Assembly: GCA_965226925.1 (NCBI GenBank)
Contig: CBDDEN010000011.1
Coordinates: forward strand, 186,001-250,000
Length of the DNA stretch: 64,000 bases
From: CBDDCX01 sp965226925
GTDB taxonomy: Bacteria > Gemmatimonadota > Gemmatimonadetes > Longimicrobiales > Gaopeijiaceae
Direction of reading: 5' to 3'
The translations under genes were made by a program, and so were the position numbers. This document shows, in pieces, positions 44,395 to 55,391 of the stretch. The first letter of the stretch is position 1; every line of letters begins with the position of its first letter. A model generated the notes under the pieces. It was not told the DNA's origin. It searched no databases and worked only from the letters and a program-made list of their open reading frames with translations.

Positions 44395-44481
44395 CGGGCG
44401 CGGGCAACGCCCGTGCCCACCTACTCTCCGCGATGTGCGGCGGTACGCCGTGCAGCGCATGGGAGAGTACGGCGGCGCCTA
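44395..44481 (+). pseudogene. Decayed 5S rRNA-like sequence, opposite strand to the operon
   Basis: On the plus strand copy B contains blocks in the order of a 5S gene: GCGCGGGC, CCCGTGCCCACCT (true 5S CCCGTTCCCATCT), GGTACGCC (true GGTACTGCC) and GGGAGAGTACGGCGGCGCC (true GGGAGAGTACGTCGTCGCC, two differences in 19). The middle loop region is missing. Copy A keeps the later blocks. I infer a remnant 5S in inverted orientation, perhaps from a lost second rRNA operon; a shared-structure coincidence is less likely. Confidence 0.5.
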
Positions 44482-44553
44482 CTTAGCGGACTGCGGACAC
44501 AAAGAGTCCACAACCCGTAATGGGCTGTGGGCTCAAATGTAAGCTGGCGACGA
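44410..44553. repeat. Tandem repeat copy B, touching the 5S 3' end
   Basis: Second copy of the direct repeat described for copy A. Its right end runs into the 3' end of the functional 5S gene (GCTGGCGACGACG on the plus strand); copy A ends in GCTGACGACGAG, a partial copy of the same bases. So the duplication took the last bases of 5S along with the terminator. Confidence 0.85.
44498..44534 (-). terminator. Proximal rRNA-operon terminator (copy B)
   Basis: Minus-strand hairpin GAGCCCACA / TGTGGACTC, with one mismatch relative to copy A, followed by TTTGTG. Begins about 10 bases after the 5S 3' end, the expected place for an rRNA terminator. Confidence 0.8.
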
Positions 44554-44659
44554 CGTACTCTCCCACCGAGTCACCTCGGCAGTACCATCCGCGCGGCAGG
44601 GCTTAACGGCCGTGTTCGAGATGGGAACGGGTGTATCCCCTGCGCCATAGCCACCAGCA
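44543..44659 (-). rRNA. rrf: 5S ribosomal RNA
   Basis: About 117 bases. The reverse complement begins TGCTGGTGGCTATGGCGCAG and ends GGGAGAGTACGTCGTCGCC AGC; the two ends pair (GCTGG with CCAGC). The conserved CCCGTTCCCATCTCGAACAC block is present. Ends are estimated to within a few bases. Confidence 0.95.
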
Positions 44660-44781
44660 AATATCGATCCGGCCGTGTATCGCGGCGCGACCCGCACCTT
44701 CGGTGCGGGTGCCCCCGGTGTCGGGCGAACAAATACATCAGGGTAGAGAGAGAATCCACAAAGACCTTTGGAATTGTCCAA

Positions 44782-44803
44782 AGTGTGTTGGTTTGGGGTG
44801 AGG
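44782..44803 (-). other. 3' arm of the 23S rRNA processing stem
   Basis: In the precursor RNA CCTCACCCCAAACCAACACACT, just downstream of 23S, can pair with the arm at 47866-47887 upstream of 23S, with about four mismatches over 22 bases. This brackets 23S and is the usual RNase III substrate layout. Confidence 0.65.
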
Positions 44804-44837
44804 ATTCAGTTCAGACCTCCTGAAGGGAGGAAGGAAC

Positions 44838-47804
<2,967 letters not shown>

Positions 47805-47865
47805 AGAATTTCCCTTCATCTCGGTAAATGGCGGTACGCCCTAGGGCGCACGCCAACTCTCCTGG

Positions 47866-47887
47866 CCTCACCTCAAACCTTCACACA
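47866..47887 (-). other. 5' arm of the 23S rRNA processing stem
   Basis: TGTGTGAAGGTTTGAGGTGAGG in the transcript pairs with the arm at 44782-44803 beyond the 23S 3' end. See that entry. Confidence 0.65.
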
Positions 47888-48069
47888 TCTCAGACATTCA
47901 GTCTTACCTAAGGTCTTTACTTCAACTTCTCTCTCTACCCTGTAACCTGTTGTCACTCCAGGATTTCGGCCCCGGAGTAAGCATCAGATCGTTTTCAAAC
48001 AGCATCGTTCGCGACGCTGTCGCGAACTTGGCACAGGCTCGCGACAAGTCGCGAGCTTGAATATATGAG

Positions 48070-48096
48070 AACTGAGGTCTTGAGGTTGTGAGCGGG
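48070..48096 (-). other. 3' arm of the 16S rRNA processing stem
   Basis: The transcript here reads CCCGCTCACAACCTCAAGAC and on to CTCAGTT. It is the reverse complement, with one mismatch in 27 bases, of the leader arm at 49845-49871. The pair encloses 16S. Confidence 0.8.
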
Positions 48097-48144
48097 TAGA
48101 CACTCGAGAGCTTTTCGGATCCGAAGATCTTACTCGGCATCTCC

Positions 48145-49707
<1,563 letters not shown>

Positions 49708-49844
49708 GAATAATGAAGAAAGCTTGTATCAGCTCTGGTGAACGCCGACCTAAAATGTAGATCGATCGTTCGGAATCTACGTTGAAAACCCACTCACGTT
49801 GTAAGACGTGAAAGAAGCGAGACGTAGTGCTCGCTTCGTGTGGG

Positions 49845-49871
49845 CCCGCTCACTACCTCAAGACCTCAGTT
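49845..49871 (-). other. 5' arm of the 16S rRNA processing stem
   Basis: Leader RNA AACTGAGGTCTTGAGGTAGT followed by GAGCGGG; pairs with 48070-48096 downstream of 16S to form the stem expected to be cut by RNase III. Confidence 0.8.
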
Positions 49872-49986
49872 TTCAAACAGCTTGGGCTCAGCCTCGACAA
49901 GAGGCTGAGAACTCCGAGAACATAAAGCCCTCGCGAGCAAAACGCAGCGGGCCGCAGTACTGCGAGCGGCTCGCCGCGAGGCATAA

Positions 49987-50015
49987 AGCATAAACAGGGT
50001 TCGAGGAGGTGTCAA
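49987..50015 (-). promoter_or_regulatory. rRNA operon promoter
   Basis: Minus strand TTGACA (50010-50015), a 17-base spacer, and TATGCT (49987-49992). This is a near-consensus sigma-70-type promoter about 280 bases before 16S, as expected for an rrn leader. The leader between it and 16S holds the processing arm and no gene. Confidence 0.8.
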
Positions 50016-50085
50016 CACCGTGATCCGGGATTTCTTCGGGGTTCCGCGGCCATCCCCGTCCCACCTCTCCGAGAACCGAAAAAAG

Positions 50086-50160
50086 GGTGGACGAGCGGGA
50101 TCGAACCGCCGACCTCCGGAACCACAATCCGGCGCTCTAACCAACTGAGCTACGCCCACC
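50086..50160 (-). tRNA. tRNA-His (anticodon GTG)
   Basis: Reverse complement begins with the extra G-1 typical of tRNA-His (G then GTGGGCG), anticodon stem CCGGA/TCCGG with loop TTGTGGT, and ends CGTCCAC plus C73 opposite G-1. CCA is not encoded. It lies upstream of the rRNA promoter on the same strand and so is probably transcribed separately or into it. Confidence 0.94.
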
Positions 50161-50290
50161 ATAATCACCTTCGGGGGTGAAACCTACAGGGTATCCCGAG
50201 GCTCGTAAACCCGTGCCGTGAGTCCGTGGAACCGACCCTCCTCGCCGGGGATAATGACCGACGACGGCATCATCTCATTCGGAGCCCATC

Positions 50291-51511
50291 ATGCCCACAG
50301 AACGCGTCACTTTCCCCACTCGAGAGGGCCCCACCCTGGGGGGTCGATTGGAGCTCCCCACGGGGCGCCCACCCCGCGCTTTCGCCCTCTTCGCGCACTG
50401 TTTCACTTGTACCAAGAACATCAGGGCCGCCGTCACAATCAGCCGGGCCCTGGCACAACAAGGGATCGGGGTCCTGCGGTTCGACTTCACCGGGCTAGGC
50501 GAGAGTGACGGAGACTTCGCCGATACCAACTTTTCGTCCAACGTCGACGACCTGGTGGCGGCGGGACGATACCTGTCCGAAGCCCACGAGGCGCCCAGCA
50601 TCCTGATAGTGCATTCACTCGGGGGTGCCGCTGTACTCCAGGCCGCCCACGAGCTCCCTTCGGTCCTGGCCGTGGCCACCATTGGGGCACCGTCCGATCC
50701 CGGCCACGTCGTTGACCAGCTCAGAGGGTCGCTCGATGAGATTCTCTCGACCGGAGAGGCCGAAGTGCTCCTGGCCGGCCGGCCTTTCCGAGTCAAGGAG
50801 CAGTTCGTTCAAGACCTCTACGACGCCAAAGTGGACGATGCCGTCCGGACGCTTAAGCGAGCGCTTCTCATCTTCCATTCCCCAGTCGACGAGACGGTCT
50901 CAGTAGAGCATGCCGCGCGCCTGTACGAGCTGGCCAAGCACCCCAAGAGCTTCATTTCTTTGGACGACGCGGACCACTTGGTGTCCCGCCCGGCGGATTC
51001 GGAGTACATCGGGGCGGTCCTTGCCGCCTGGGCACGCAAGTACGTCGAGTTGGAACCCGTCGACGCCCACGAAGGGCACGACCACACCCATCGCGTCGTC
51101 GTCGAGACCGGCTCGAGTTATACGAGTGAGATCTGGGCTCAGTGCCACGCGCTCGTCGCAGATGAACCGAAGCGACTCGGAGGGAACGACGCCGGCCCCA
51201 CACCCTACGATCTGGTCCTGGCCGGTCTGGGGGCCTGCACCGGCATCACGCTTCGCATGTACGCGAGCCGAAAGGAATGGCCTCTCGAGGGAGTCCTCGT
51301 CGGCCTGGAGCACCAGAAGGTACACATCGAGGACTGCGCGGACTGCGACGACGAGGACGCGAGGGTAGACGAGGTGGAGCGTCGAATCACGTTGCTCGGC
51401 CCGCTGAATGACGAGCAGCGGGAACGCTTGATGCAGATCGCGAACCGGTGCCCCGTGCACAAGACGCTCGATGCGGGCGTACGGGTCCGCACCGAGGAAG
51501 AACTGGCCTGA
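50291..51511 (+). CDS. Bifunctional alpha/beta hydrolase / OsmC-family protein
   Basis: 406 residues. The first 255 form an alpha/beta hydrolase with nucleophile elbow IVHSLGGAAV and the late HSPVDETVSVEHA / DDADHL acid and histidine. The rest is an OsmC/Ohr-type domain with the two reactive cysteine contexts, GLGACTGITLRMYA and ANRCPVHKTL. OsmC proteins reduce organic hydroperoxides; the substrate of the hydrolase half is unknown. The fusion is known in several phyla. It is convergent with folK-folP, 6 bases apart. Confidence 0.9.
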   Translation: MPTERVTFPTREGPTLGGRLELPTGRPPRAFALFAHCFTCTKNIRAAVTISRALAQQGIGVLRFDFTGLGESDGDFADTNFSSNVDDLVAAGRYLSEAHEAPSILIVHSLGGAAVLQAAHELPSVLAVATIGAPSDPGHVVDQLRGSLDEILSTGEAEVLLAGRPFRVKEQFVQDLYDAKVDDAVRTLKRALLIFHSPVDETVSVEHAARLYELAKHPKSFISLDDADHLVSRPADSEYIGAVLAAWARKYVELEPVDAHEGHDHTHRVVVETGSSYTSEIWAQCHALVADEPKRLGGNDAGPTPYDLVLAGLGACTGITLRMYASRKEWPLEGVLVGLEHQKVHIEDCADCDDEDARVDEVERRITLLGPLNDEQRERLMQIANRCPVHKTLDAGVRVRTEEELA

Positions 51512-51517
51512 CGTCTC

Positions 51518-52900
51518 TTACCCGCGGGAAAACCGACTGCGGAAGTGAGCCTCGTGAAGTCCGATGTTGTGCACCCGGATCATGTCCACCCCCTTGTCGA
51601 CGAGGTGGGTGCTCACCTCCAGGGTCTCGGGATCCCGTTCCTCACTGGGCTTGTCGGTCACTAACTCGAACAGCGACTTCCGACTGTGACCGATCAGCAT
51701 CGGCGTCTCGAGTTCGTGAAACTCCTCTACGCGCCTAAGGATCTGCCAGTTCTGCTGTGAGGTCTTTCCGAAACCGATCCCCGGGTCGAAGACCAACCGC
51801 TGCCGGGCGACGCCGCGCGCCTCGAACGCCTCGAGCTTGGCCACTCCCCAGTCGCGCAGGAAATGCACGGGGTCCGAGTCCCTGGGGATGAACTCCCCCT
51901 TGACGACCGGTATCGAGAGGCTGTGCATGAAGATGAGCGGCAACTCCGTGCCTTGCGCGAGTTCCATCATTCCAGGGTCTGAGAATCCGGTTACGTCGTT
52001 GATGATGTCGATGCCGGTGTCCAAGGCTCGCGTCACGGTACTGGGACTCCTGGAATCGAGGCTGACCCGGATTTGCCGTTCGCTCCGAAGCTCCTGGAGA
52101 CCCTGCAACACGGGCTCGATCCGTGACCACTCCTCCTCGTGATCGACCCTCTCGCCTGCCGGTCGTGTCGACTCGGCCCCCAGGTCGATAATTCCGGCAC
52201 CGGCATCGACCAGGGCTCGGGCATGGTCCAACGCCGCATCGGGACGGGCGTGCCGGCCGCCGTCGCTGAAGCTGTCAGGGGTGACGTTCAGGATCCCCAA
52301 GAGCTCAGGGTAACGCACACGGTAGTCGGCCTCGGGTGCATAGTGCGTGTGCGACGCCGCGGCCTGATCGGAGGCCCCCGCACTCCTGAGTCTCTCGGCA
52401 TGTTCGCGGAACGATCGCCCCCCAAGGGTCGCGTCAGGCACCAAGTCGCTGAGTGGTTCGAGGACGAAGGCCCGGTTCAGCATTTCCGGGTGGGGGATCT
52501 CGAGTTGCTCGCTTCGCATCTCCCGACCCGGCCACCACAGGACGTCGATGTCGATGAGCCTCGGCGCCCACCGCTCGCCCTCGGACCGACCCAGAGCCTT
52601 CTCAATCTCCTTGAGTCTTCTCAGCAAGCGCTCGGGTTCGACGAGCGGCTCGCCGGACAGCGCGCAATTCAGATAGGGGAGGTCCCACTGGTCAGGCGCC
52701 CCGTCCGGGAGCTGCGCGGACGACTCATAGACCCTGCTGAGGGTCGGGCTGCCGAGAACCGGGCGAATACCGCGTGTGAGACGGTTGACCGCCCTCTTCA
52801 GGTTGATCTCGCGTGGCCCCAGGTTGCTTCCGAGCCCAAGTACCACGGTGGCTTCTCTCACGAGGGCCAGGTTCTGCTTACCCTCGACCGTACATGCCAC
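51518..52900 (-). CDS. folK/folP: FolK-FolP fusion: HPPK / dihydropteroate synthase
   Basis: 460 residues covering two consecutive folate steps. The N-terminal half is HPPK: VVLGLGSNLGPREINLKRAV near residue 18, then GRSEGERWAPRLIDIDVLWW, with the diphosphate-transfer motif. The C-terminal half is DHPS: LLGILNVTPDSFSDGGRH, IIDLGAESTRPAGE and LIGHSRKSLF. The frame starts at GTG 52900; a GTG at 52861 (VREATVVLGLGSN) is an equally plausible start. Target of sulfonamides by family knowledge. Confidence 0.92.
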   Translation of the reverse strand: MACTVEGKQNLALVREATVVLGLGSNLGPREINLKRAVNRLTRGIRPVLGSPTLSRVYESSAQLPDGAPDQWDLPYLNCALSGEPLVEPERLLRRLKEIEKALGRSEGERWAPRLIDIDVLWWPGREMRSEQLEIPHPEMLNRAFVLEPLSDLVPDATLGGRSFREHAERLRSAGASDQAAASHTHYAPEADYRVRYPELLGILNVTPDSFSDGGRHARPDAALDHARALVDAGAGIIDLGAESTRPAGERVDHEEEWSRIEPVLQGLQELRSERQIRVSLDSRSPSTVTRALDTGIDIINDVTGFSDPGMMELAQGTELPLIFMHSLSIPVVKGEFIPRDSDPVHFLRDWGVAKLEAFEARGVARQRLVFDPGIGFGKTSQQNWQILRRVEEFHELETPMLIGHSRKSLFELVTDKPSEERDPETLEVSTHLVDKGVDMIRVHNIGLHEAHFRSRFSRG

Positions 52901-52922
52901 TCGGCCCGCCCCACGTTCGCCA

Positions 52923-54185
52923 TCACCTCGTGGATCGCGACCCGCCCACGGTAGACGCCAAAAGCACGATATGTTTGGCCGTGCGGGTCATGGCGGGGAT
53001 GTCAGCCCATTCGTCCGGGAACCCTCGCTGCCCACCTCGGGATCCACTGATCCCGATGGCCGACGTACCGTTACCGATGGCCACGTTCATGTTCGACGAA
53101 CCCATGTTCGAGAGCCTGGGCTCGAACCCCAAGTGGCGCGAAATCGCCTCGGCCGAGATCACCAGGTCCGATTCGCGGGCACCTGGAATCTGTCCGCCCG
53201 GCGTCAACTGGAACGGCTCCATCTCGAAGGTGATCCCCGTCTCCTCCGAGACCCGCTGGAGGATAGACCTGACTTCGGTCTCCATCTCCTCGACCAAGCG
53301 CGCCTCCATGGAGCGCAGGTCGAGGGAGAACCACCCGCTCTCCGGCTTGTGATTGTATACCGCGCCACTGTTGAGCATGGAGATGTTCACGACGGTCCGG
53401 TTGTCGGCGTTCATTCCCGGTTGAGGAAGTTGGAGAATCCGGTCCACAGCCCGACCGATTCCCTGATTCACGTTGGGCAGGCCACCCCCCAACGAATGTC
53501 CGCCGGGCCCCGAGGCGACCACCCTCCACCAATGGATGTTGATGGCGCCGTAGCTGATGCTGCTTCCCTCCCCGAGAACGTCCACGAAACCGACCGCCCG
53601 GTCACGATAGTCCGAGTAGACCTCCTTCATGCCGACGAGACCGGTTTCCTCCTGCGCGACCGCCGCGAATACGAGATCGTGCTCGGGTGTCATCCCGGAC
53701 TGGACGAGCGCCTCGGCCGTGGCGAGCATCGCCGCAGTCGTCAGTGAAGTGTTCGTACCGGGACCCACGACACGGTCACCTTCGATCCTCGGAGGACCGG
53801 ACGCGACCCTCTGGTTCTCGGCGACGGTCGCGAGATCGTCAAGCGTGGAGACGAACACGAGGGCCCGCCCCGAATGGCCCGGAATGGTCCCGACGGCGTT
53901 GGGGGTATCGTCCAACTGGACGCTGGTCAGGCCGATCTCACGCATCCTGCGAGCCACCGCCGCGGCGCGATCGTGTTCCTGCCCCGACGGAGAAACGATG
54001 GCGCCGATCTCGGCGAGGAACCGGGCCGTCTGCTCGACACGGCCGTCGACGTGGTCCAGGGCGTCCTGCACCGCGCGGTCGTCCAGAGCCTCACCGAGAG
54101 GGCGCCGAGCTTGAGCGCGCAGCGGCCCGGCGAGTACGGCGGTGCCGATTACGGCGAGAAGCCAGAGCATGAAGGAACGCGCCAT
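52923..54185 (-). CDS. M20-family peptidase-like protein with degenerate metal site
   Basis: 420 residues from ATG 54185, which gives a signal peptide (MARSFMLWLLAVIGTAVLAG). The fold follows M20 peptidases: VSPSGQEHDRAAAVARRM, a dimerisation-type region (VVASGPGGHSLGGGLPNVNQ), and GGQRGFPDEWADIPAM at the end. The usual ligands look lost: STLDDLATV in place of HxD, GPGTNTSL in place of a conserved Asp, and RGFPDEW in place of HxPDEW; the EE pair (VAQEETG) remains. It may be catalytically inactive. Located in the redox cluster, 37 bases after the His-rich gene. Confidence 0.75.
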   Translation of the reverse strand: MARSFMLWLLAVIGTAVLAGPLRAQARRPLGEALDDRAVQDALDHVDGRVEQTARFLAEIGAIVSPSGQEHDRAAAVARRMREIGLTSVQLDDTPNAVGTIPGHSGRALVFVSTLDDLATVAENQRVASGPPRIEGDRVVGPGTNTSLTTAAMLATAEALVQSGMTPEHDLVFAAVAQEETGLVGMKEVYSDYRDRAVGFVDVLGEGSSISYGAINIHWWRVVASGPGGHSLGGGLPNVNQGIGRAVDRILQLPQPGMNADNRTVVNISMLNSGAVYNHKPESGWFSLDLRSMEARLVEEMETEVRSILQRVSEETGITFEMEPFQLTPGGQIPGARESDLVISAEAISRHLGFEPRLSNMGSSNMNVAIGNGTSAIGISGSRGGQRGFPDEWADIPAMTRTAKHIVLLASTVGGSRSTR

Positions 54186-54222
54186 CGAAGTCTCCCTATG
54201 AGTCGTCTTCAAGCTGGGGTGC

Positions 54223-54867
54223 TTAGAACCAGAACGCCCGTCGGACCTTCTGGCCCATGGTCTCCGGAGTGGGCTCCGACGCGGAGCACCCTCCGGCGTC
54301 TCGGTGGTACTGATTGAAGATATTCGCGGTGCTCGGGATTTCCGGGAACTGGCTCTCGAGGATCTCTTCGACGCTCTCCCTCCCGAAGCTGATGAGAAGT
54401 CGCTCTTCACTCTCGATCACGCTGTTGAACACGGAAGGTACATCGAGCCCGTCGAGTACGAACTTCAGCGTCCGGTCGCCCTCGGCGAAGTAACGCTCGC
54501 CACGATCGGTGATCAGGAAATCGTCACCGAGGGCGAAGCCGATGTTGGCGAAGAAATGCCCCCAGGTCGCTCCTTCATGGTGCACGTGAACCACATCGTG
54601 AATCCCCTCGTGCATGTGTGCGCGCTCGACCGCCAGGATCAGGTCGGGGTTGGCCTTACATGCCGCAACGTCCTGCATGTAATGCATGGCGCCGAGGTCG
54701 AGACGCTCACCGTCCAGGAAGACCGCGAAGTTCGCATGATAGTGTGGCCCATCGCTTGTCGGGAGCTCCGCCAAGGTCACGAAGCGTGCCGCTCCGACCA
54801 AGCCGATTCCGACAACGGCCCCCGCCAGGACCTTGAGGATCCCTCCAACCCTTGCCCCGCCCATCAT
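54223..54867 (-). CDS. Membrane-anchored His-rich protein
   Basis: 214 residues: an N-terminal transmembrane helix (ILKVLAGAVVGIGLVGAARF), then a periplasm-facing domain with clustered His: HYHANFAVFLDGE, and AHMHEGIHDVVHVHHEGATW followed by GHFFANIGF. It ends in KVRRAFWF. The spacing (HxHA, HxHEGIHD, HVHHEGATxGHF) suggests a bound transition metal, perhaps copper, but no function is established. It lies downstream of the cytochrome b fusion and divergent from oxidase genes, so assembly or metal delivery is a hypothesis. It overlaps the next gene by 4 bases. Confidence 0.6.
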   Translation of the reverse strand: MMGGARVGGILKVLAGAVVGIGLVGAARFVTLAELPTSDGPHYHANFAVFLDGERLDLGAMHYMQDVAACKANPDLILAVERAHMHEGIHDVVHVHHEGATWGHFFANIGFALGDDFLITDRGERYFAEGDRTLKFVLDGLDVPSVFNSVIESEERLLISFGRESVEEILESQFPEIPSTANIFNQYHRDAGGCSASEPTPETMGQKVRRAFWF

Positions 54868-55391
54868 CCTCCTCCTCTCGTCGAACCGACCAGATCGAGT
54901 CGGCCCTGATCAGGATCGTACGTCACTAAGACCACCTCACCCGGAGAGATCGTCACTGAACGGTCGAAGCTAAGCTCGTTCTCCGCGACCCCGCCATCCG
55001 TCAGGGGGGCGAACCGGACAGAGATCCGATGCTCGCCCGCCGCGACTTCCAGATCCCGATGTACATAGAGAGGCCGGTCGCCCGCCGCGCCCGCCGGTCG
55101 GATGACGTCCTCGAAGACCGAGTTCCCATCGACCTCCAGTGACATTCTGTAGGTCGGGATCCTGCGCTCACACACCTCGGGCGTACGCATGTGCACCGGG
55201 AGCGCATCGAGTTCTTGCTGCGACCGGGTCCGGCACTCCTGGGTGGCCGAGATCCGATAGCGCCACGAAAGGCGGATCATGCCCGAACTCGGGTCCTCCG
55301 CGTCATACGGGAGAGCGGAAAGCACCACCAGCGCCATTGCGGTCAGGACCAAGAGCGTGCCACCCACGATTTTCGAGGCCACGCCATTCAT
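54864..55391 (-). CDS. Single-pass envelope protein of unknown function
   Basis: 175 residues. One N-terminal helix (VGGTLLVLTAMALVVLSALP) is followed by a beta-rich soluble part containing three to four Cys/His positions (RISATQECRTRSQQ, RTPEVCERRIPTYRM, RPLYVHRDLEV) and ending in a Gly tail. It sits between the cytochrome b fusion and the His-rich gene with 4-base overlaps on both sides, so it is part of that unit. No recognisable family. Confidence 0.6.
   Translation of the reverse strand: MNGVASKIVGGTLLVLTAMALVVLSALPYDAEDPSSGMIRLSWRYRISATQECRTRSQQELDALPVHMRTPEVCERRIPTYRMSLEVDGNSVFEDVIRPAGAAGDRPLYVHRDLEVAAGEHRISVRFAPLTDGGVAENELSFDRSVTISPGEVVLVTYDPDQGRLDLVGSTRGGG

Larger units (their letters stand above)
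47805..48144 (-). other. 16S-23S internal transcribed spacer without tRNA
   Basis: 340 bases between 16S and 23S. I looked for tRNA-Ile and tRNA-Ala cloverleaf motifs on both strands and found none. It holds one arm of each processing stem, a GCTGTTTGAAAAC segment also present in the 16S leader (a possible antitermination-type element), and two inverted repeats around TTCGCGACAGCGTCGCGAA and GCTCGCGACTTGTCGCGAGC. Confidence 0.8.

Noticed and set aside
44333..44542. A 69-codon frame across the duplicated terminator region
   Set aside because: It exists because the repeat is duplicated. It has no ribosome-binding site, and the sequence is better explained as terminators and 5S-like remnants.
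47805..48144. Possible tRNA genes in the 16S-23S spacer
   Set aside because: No T-arm motif (GGTTCGA) or cloverleaf was found on either strand; the inverted repeats there are simple hairpins and processing arms.
50161..50290. Small hairpin near TTCACCCCCGAAGGTGA as a possible terminator
   Set aside because: The stem is short (four to five pairs) and there is no T-run; it may only be part of the tRNA-His upstream region.
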